Position numbers and translations under genes: made by a program. The notes beneath the pieces were generated by a model that saw only the letters and a program-made list of their open reading frames with translations, made no database searches and had not been told where the DNA came from. Positions 5,709 to 6,960 of a DNA stretch of 6,960 bases are shown here, piece after piece. The DNA is taken from positions 1 to 6,960 of the forward strand of contig JAUYDO010000169.1 in NCBI GenBank assembly GCA_030691835.1, read 5' to 3'. Position 1 is the stretch's first letter, and each line of letters begins with the position of its first letter. The DNA is from Dehalococcoidia bacterium. Lineage in GTDB: Bacteria > Chloroflexota > Dehalococcoidia > Dehalococcoidales > UBA3254.

Positions 5709-6710
5709 TCACTCCAACCTCGGCATTGGTGCTGTGATACGTGGCATTTTAGACGATATTCTCAGTCTCTTACGTGGTCTACCAATATGTGTCTCAGGTA
5801 ATCTTATGCGTGGTTTAGGAGGGCTTATCTTTGGCGTTCTATGGCTGTGTATCTCGGCTTCTTTGGATACTGGCTGTCTGATAATCTCAGCCCAATTCTT
5901 ATACTTGTAGTCTACACCAGCCACTTCAGCAGGCGATTTGCCCTTCAGCGTTTCATGTGGTCTGAAGTAGTTATAATTGACTAACCACGCATCAGTAAAC
6001 TGAATAGCTGTGTCTATGTTCTTTAGCCCACGCATTACCTTTGTGCGGTCTTTGAGAGTACCATGAAAACGCTCAATTAGATTGGTGTCATTCTCAAGCG
6101 CAAAGGGACTGCTTCGTATATGCTCAGTATCTGAGCCGAAAGCAATCTCTATACCGTCAAGGTAGGCGTGTAGTTTATCGGTAACAACAACCTTTGGAGT
6201 TTTGCCAGCTTTTTTAGAAGTGGTCTCCATGAGCATTTGAACGTCATGGGCTGTCCTAGCTAATGACATGCGTGTAGCCAGTAGGTAGCGTGTTTTCTCA
6301 TCAATAATGTCAAACATCCACACGTTTTGACCGTCTATGCGTAAAACAGTCTCATCCGCTATCCATTTATCACCCACCTTTGGATGATAGTCCCGCATGG
6401 TCTTTATGGCTAAATCAGAGTATTTGTCTATCCAGCCGTAGACCGCTTTACTTGACGGATAGTTACCATTTTCCTGCTTTAAGTGGCTTCTAATCTCATT
6501 TATGCTCATTCCTGAATAGTACATGCTCATAGCACCACTGATTTGTTCAGGCGGGGTTTTCATGTGGACTAGAGTAGTTTCACCTTTGAATTTACTCTTA
6601 CAGGATTTGCAGTAGTAACGTTGAACACCTTTGTATGAACCATATTTCACACAAGCGTCTGAACCGCAGTTTTTACAAACTTTGCTATCTGTTATTGGTG
6701 TGTCCTGCAT
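5709..6710 (-). CDS. DDE transposase, IS6/IS240-like core with N-terminal zinc ribbon
   Basis: The 333-aa protein starts with a zinc ribbon (C12, C15, C34, C37 in CKNCGSD and YYCKSCKSKF), then a helix-turn-helix-like region (about 55-95, including YYSGMSINEIRSHL). A DDE catalytic core follows: D119 in WIADETVLRIDG, D178 in VVTDKLHAYLDG and E213 in NLIERFHGTLKDR. The 34-residue D-E spacing matches the DD34E of IS6-like enzymes, and NYFRPHETLKGKSPAEVAG closes the core. The last 50 residues are an extra basic tail with GRPRKR (310-315), resembling an AT-hook. Such enzymes cut and join DNA at element ends. ATG 6710 has GGAG at 6718-6721, 7 bases upstream, inside the preceding ORF's end. All catalytic residues are present, so it looks functional. 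The exact IS family is uncertain (IS6-related or unclassified). Base composition is AT-richer than the genes at 1-5300, consistent with transfer. Confidence 0.88.
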   Translation of the reverse strand: MQDTPITDSKVCKNCGSDACVKYGSYKGVQRYYCKSCKSKFKGETTLVHMKTPPEQISGAMSMYYSGMSINEIRSHLKQENGNYPSSKAVYGWIDKYSDLAIKTMRDYHPKVGDKWIADETVLRIDGQNVWMFDIIDEKTRYLLATRMSLARTAHDVQMLMETTSKKAGKTPKVVVTDKLHAYLDGIEIAFGSDTEHIRSSPFALENDTNLIERFHGTLKDRTKVMRGLKNIDTAIQFTDAWLVNYNYFRPHETLKGKSPAEVAGVDYKYKNWAEIIRQPVSKEAEIHSHRTPKISPPKPRIRLPETHIGRPRKRLRISSKMPRITAPMPRLE

Positions 6711-6713
6711 ATA

Positions 6714-6959
6714 TCATCTCCGTTTTTTAACGTCTTCCCTCAAACCTTGCAATTCACCATGTATTGATTGCATAGATTTCATAGCAGACCTGAAATCGTC
6801 TTCTGCCTTTTTTCTCATGGCTTTGTTCTCCCCGTCTTCTCTAATAGCTCTAACAAACGCCATGGCGAAACCTATAATGCCTATTCCACCTGCTATCATT
6901 CCTATATAGTACAGATGACCTTCCCCCCGAAAACAGTAACACTTTGAATTAGAGTCCTC
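6714..6959 (-). CDS. Small membrane/coiled-coil protein upstream of the transposase (start probably outside the window)
   Basis: The frame ends at TGA 6714-6716, 3 bp before the transposase ATG, and contains no stop back to the window edge. The internal ATG at 6899 would give 61 aa, but its only Shine-Dalgarno-like bases (AGGA) directly abut it. The open frame continues upstream through 20 more codons including KCYCFRGEGHLYYIG, so I suspect the true start is beyond 6960. The readable product has one hydrophobic segment (MIAGGIGIIGFAMAFVRAIR) and a charged helical C-terminus (REDGENKAMRKKAEDDFRSA through LREDVKKRR) likely to be a coiled coil. I do not recognise a family. Tight coupling to the transposase, whose ribosome-binding site it contains, suggests co-expression. 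It may be part of the element or a host gene beside it. Confidence 0.6.
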   Translation of the reverse strand, partial: EDSNSKCYCFRGEGHLYYIGMIAGGIGIIGFAMAFVRAIREDGENKAMRKKAEDDFRSAMKSMQSIHGELQGLREDVKKRR

Positions 6960-6960
6960 C

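Overview
The window suggests a monoderm-type or deep-branching bacterium, and my best guess is a Chloroflexota/Dehalococcoidia-like genome. That guess rests on the overall look of the proteins, the short YidC without a large extracytoplasmic domain, and the moderately GC-rich core carrying an AT-richer insertion. It is inference; no sequence search was possible.

Positions 1-3459 (+ strand) hold a compact ribosome / RNA-processing / membrane-insertion cluster: rpmH (missing only its start codon), rnpA, yidD, a lipoprotein with a beta-propeller of PQQ-type repeats, yidC and jag (KH-R3H). Genes overlap or lie a few bases apart from rnpA onward, so one transcript is likely. rpmH-rnpA-yidD-yidC-jag is a widely conserved bacterial order. 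The propeller lipoprotein between yidD and yidC is the unusual member.

Positions 3480-4265 (- strand) hold a small envelope operon behind a recognisable promoter: a single-pass membrane protein resembling DUF948, a YtxH-like small membrane protein, and a third tiny membrane gene. The third gene appears to be interrupted by one extra base in an A5 (T5 on the coding strand) run. This operon converges on the jag end with only about 20 bp between stop codons.

Positions 4300-5332 (- strand) hold a CaCA-type sodium/calcium exchanger with its own extended -10 promoter and an upstream inverted repeat. Positions 5305-5708 carry no confident gene. They hold that promoter, two inverted repeats (one terminator-like) and a short open stretch in frame with the transposase.

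Positions 5709-6959 (- strand) are an AT-richer mobile module. It contains an intact DDE transposase (N-terminal zinc ribbon, IS6/IS240-like DD34E core, basic AT-hook-like tail). Translationally coupled upstream is a small membrane/coiled-coil ORF that stays open to the window edge. Neither end of the element could be defined here.

I see no CRISPR array, rRNA or tRNA. The best candidates for something new are the propeller lipoprotein in the YidC cluster, the small membrane ORF coupled to the transposase, and the frameshifted small membrane gene.
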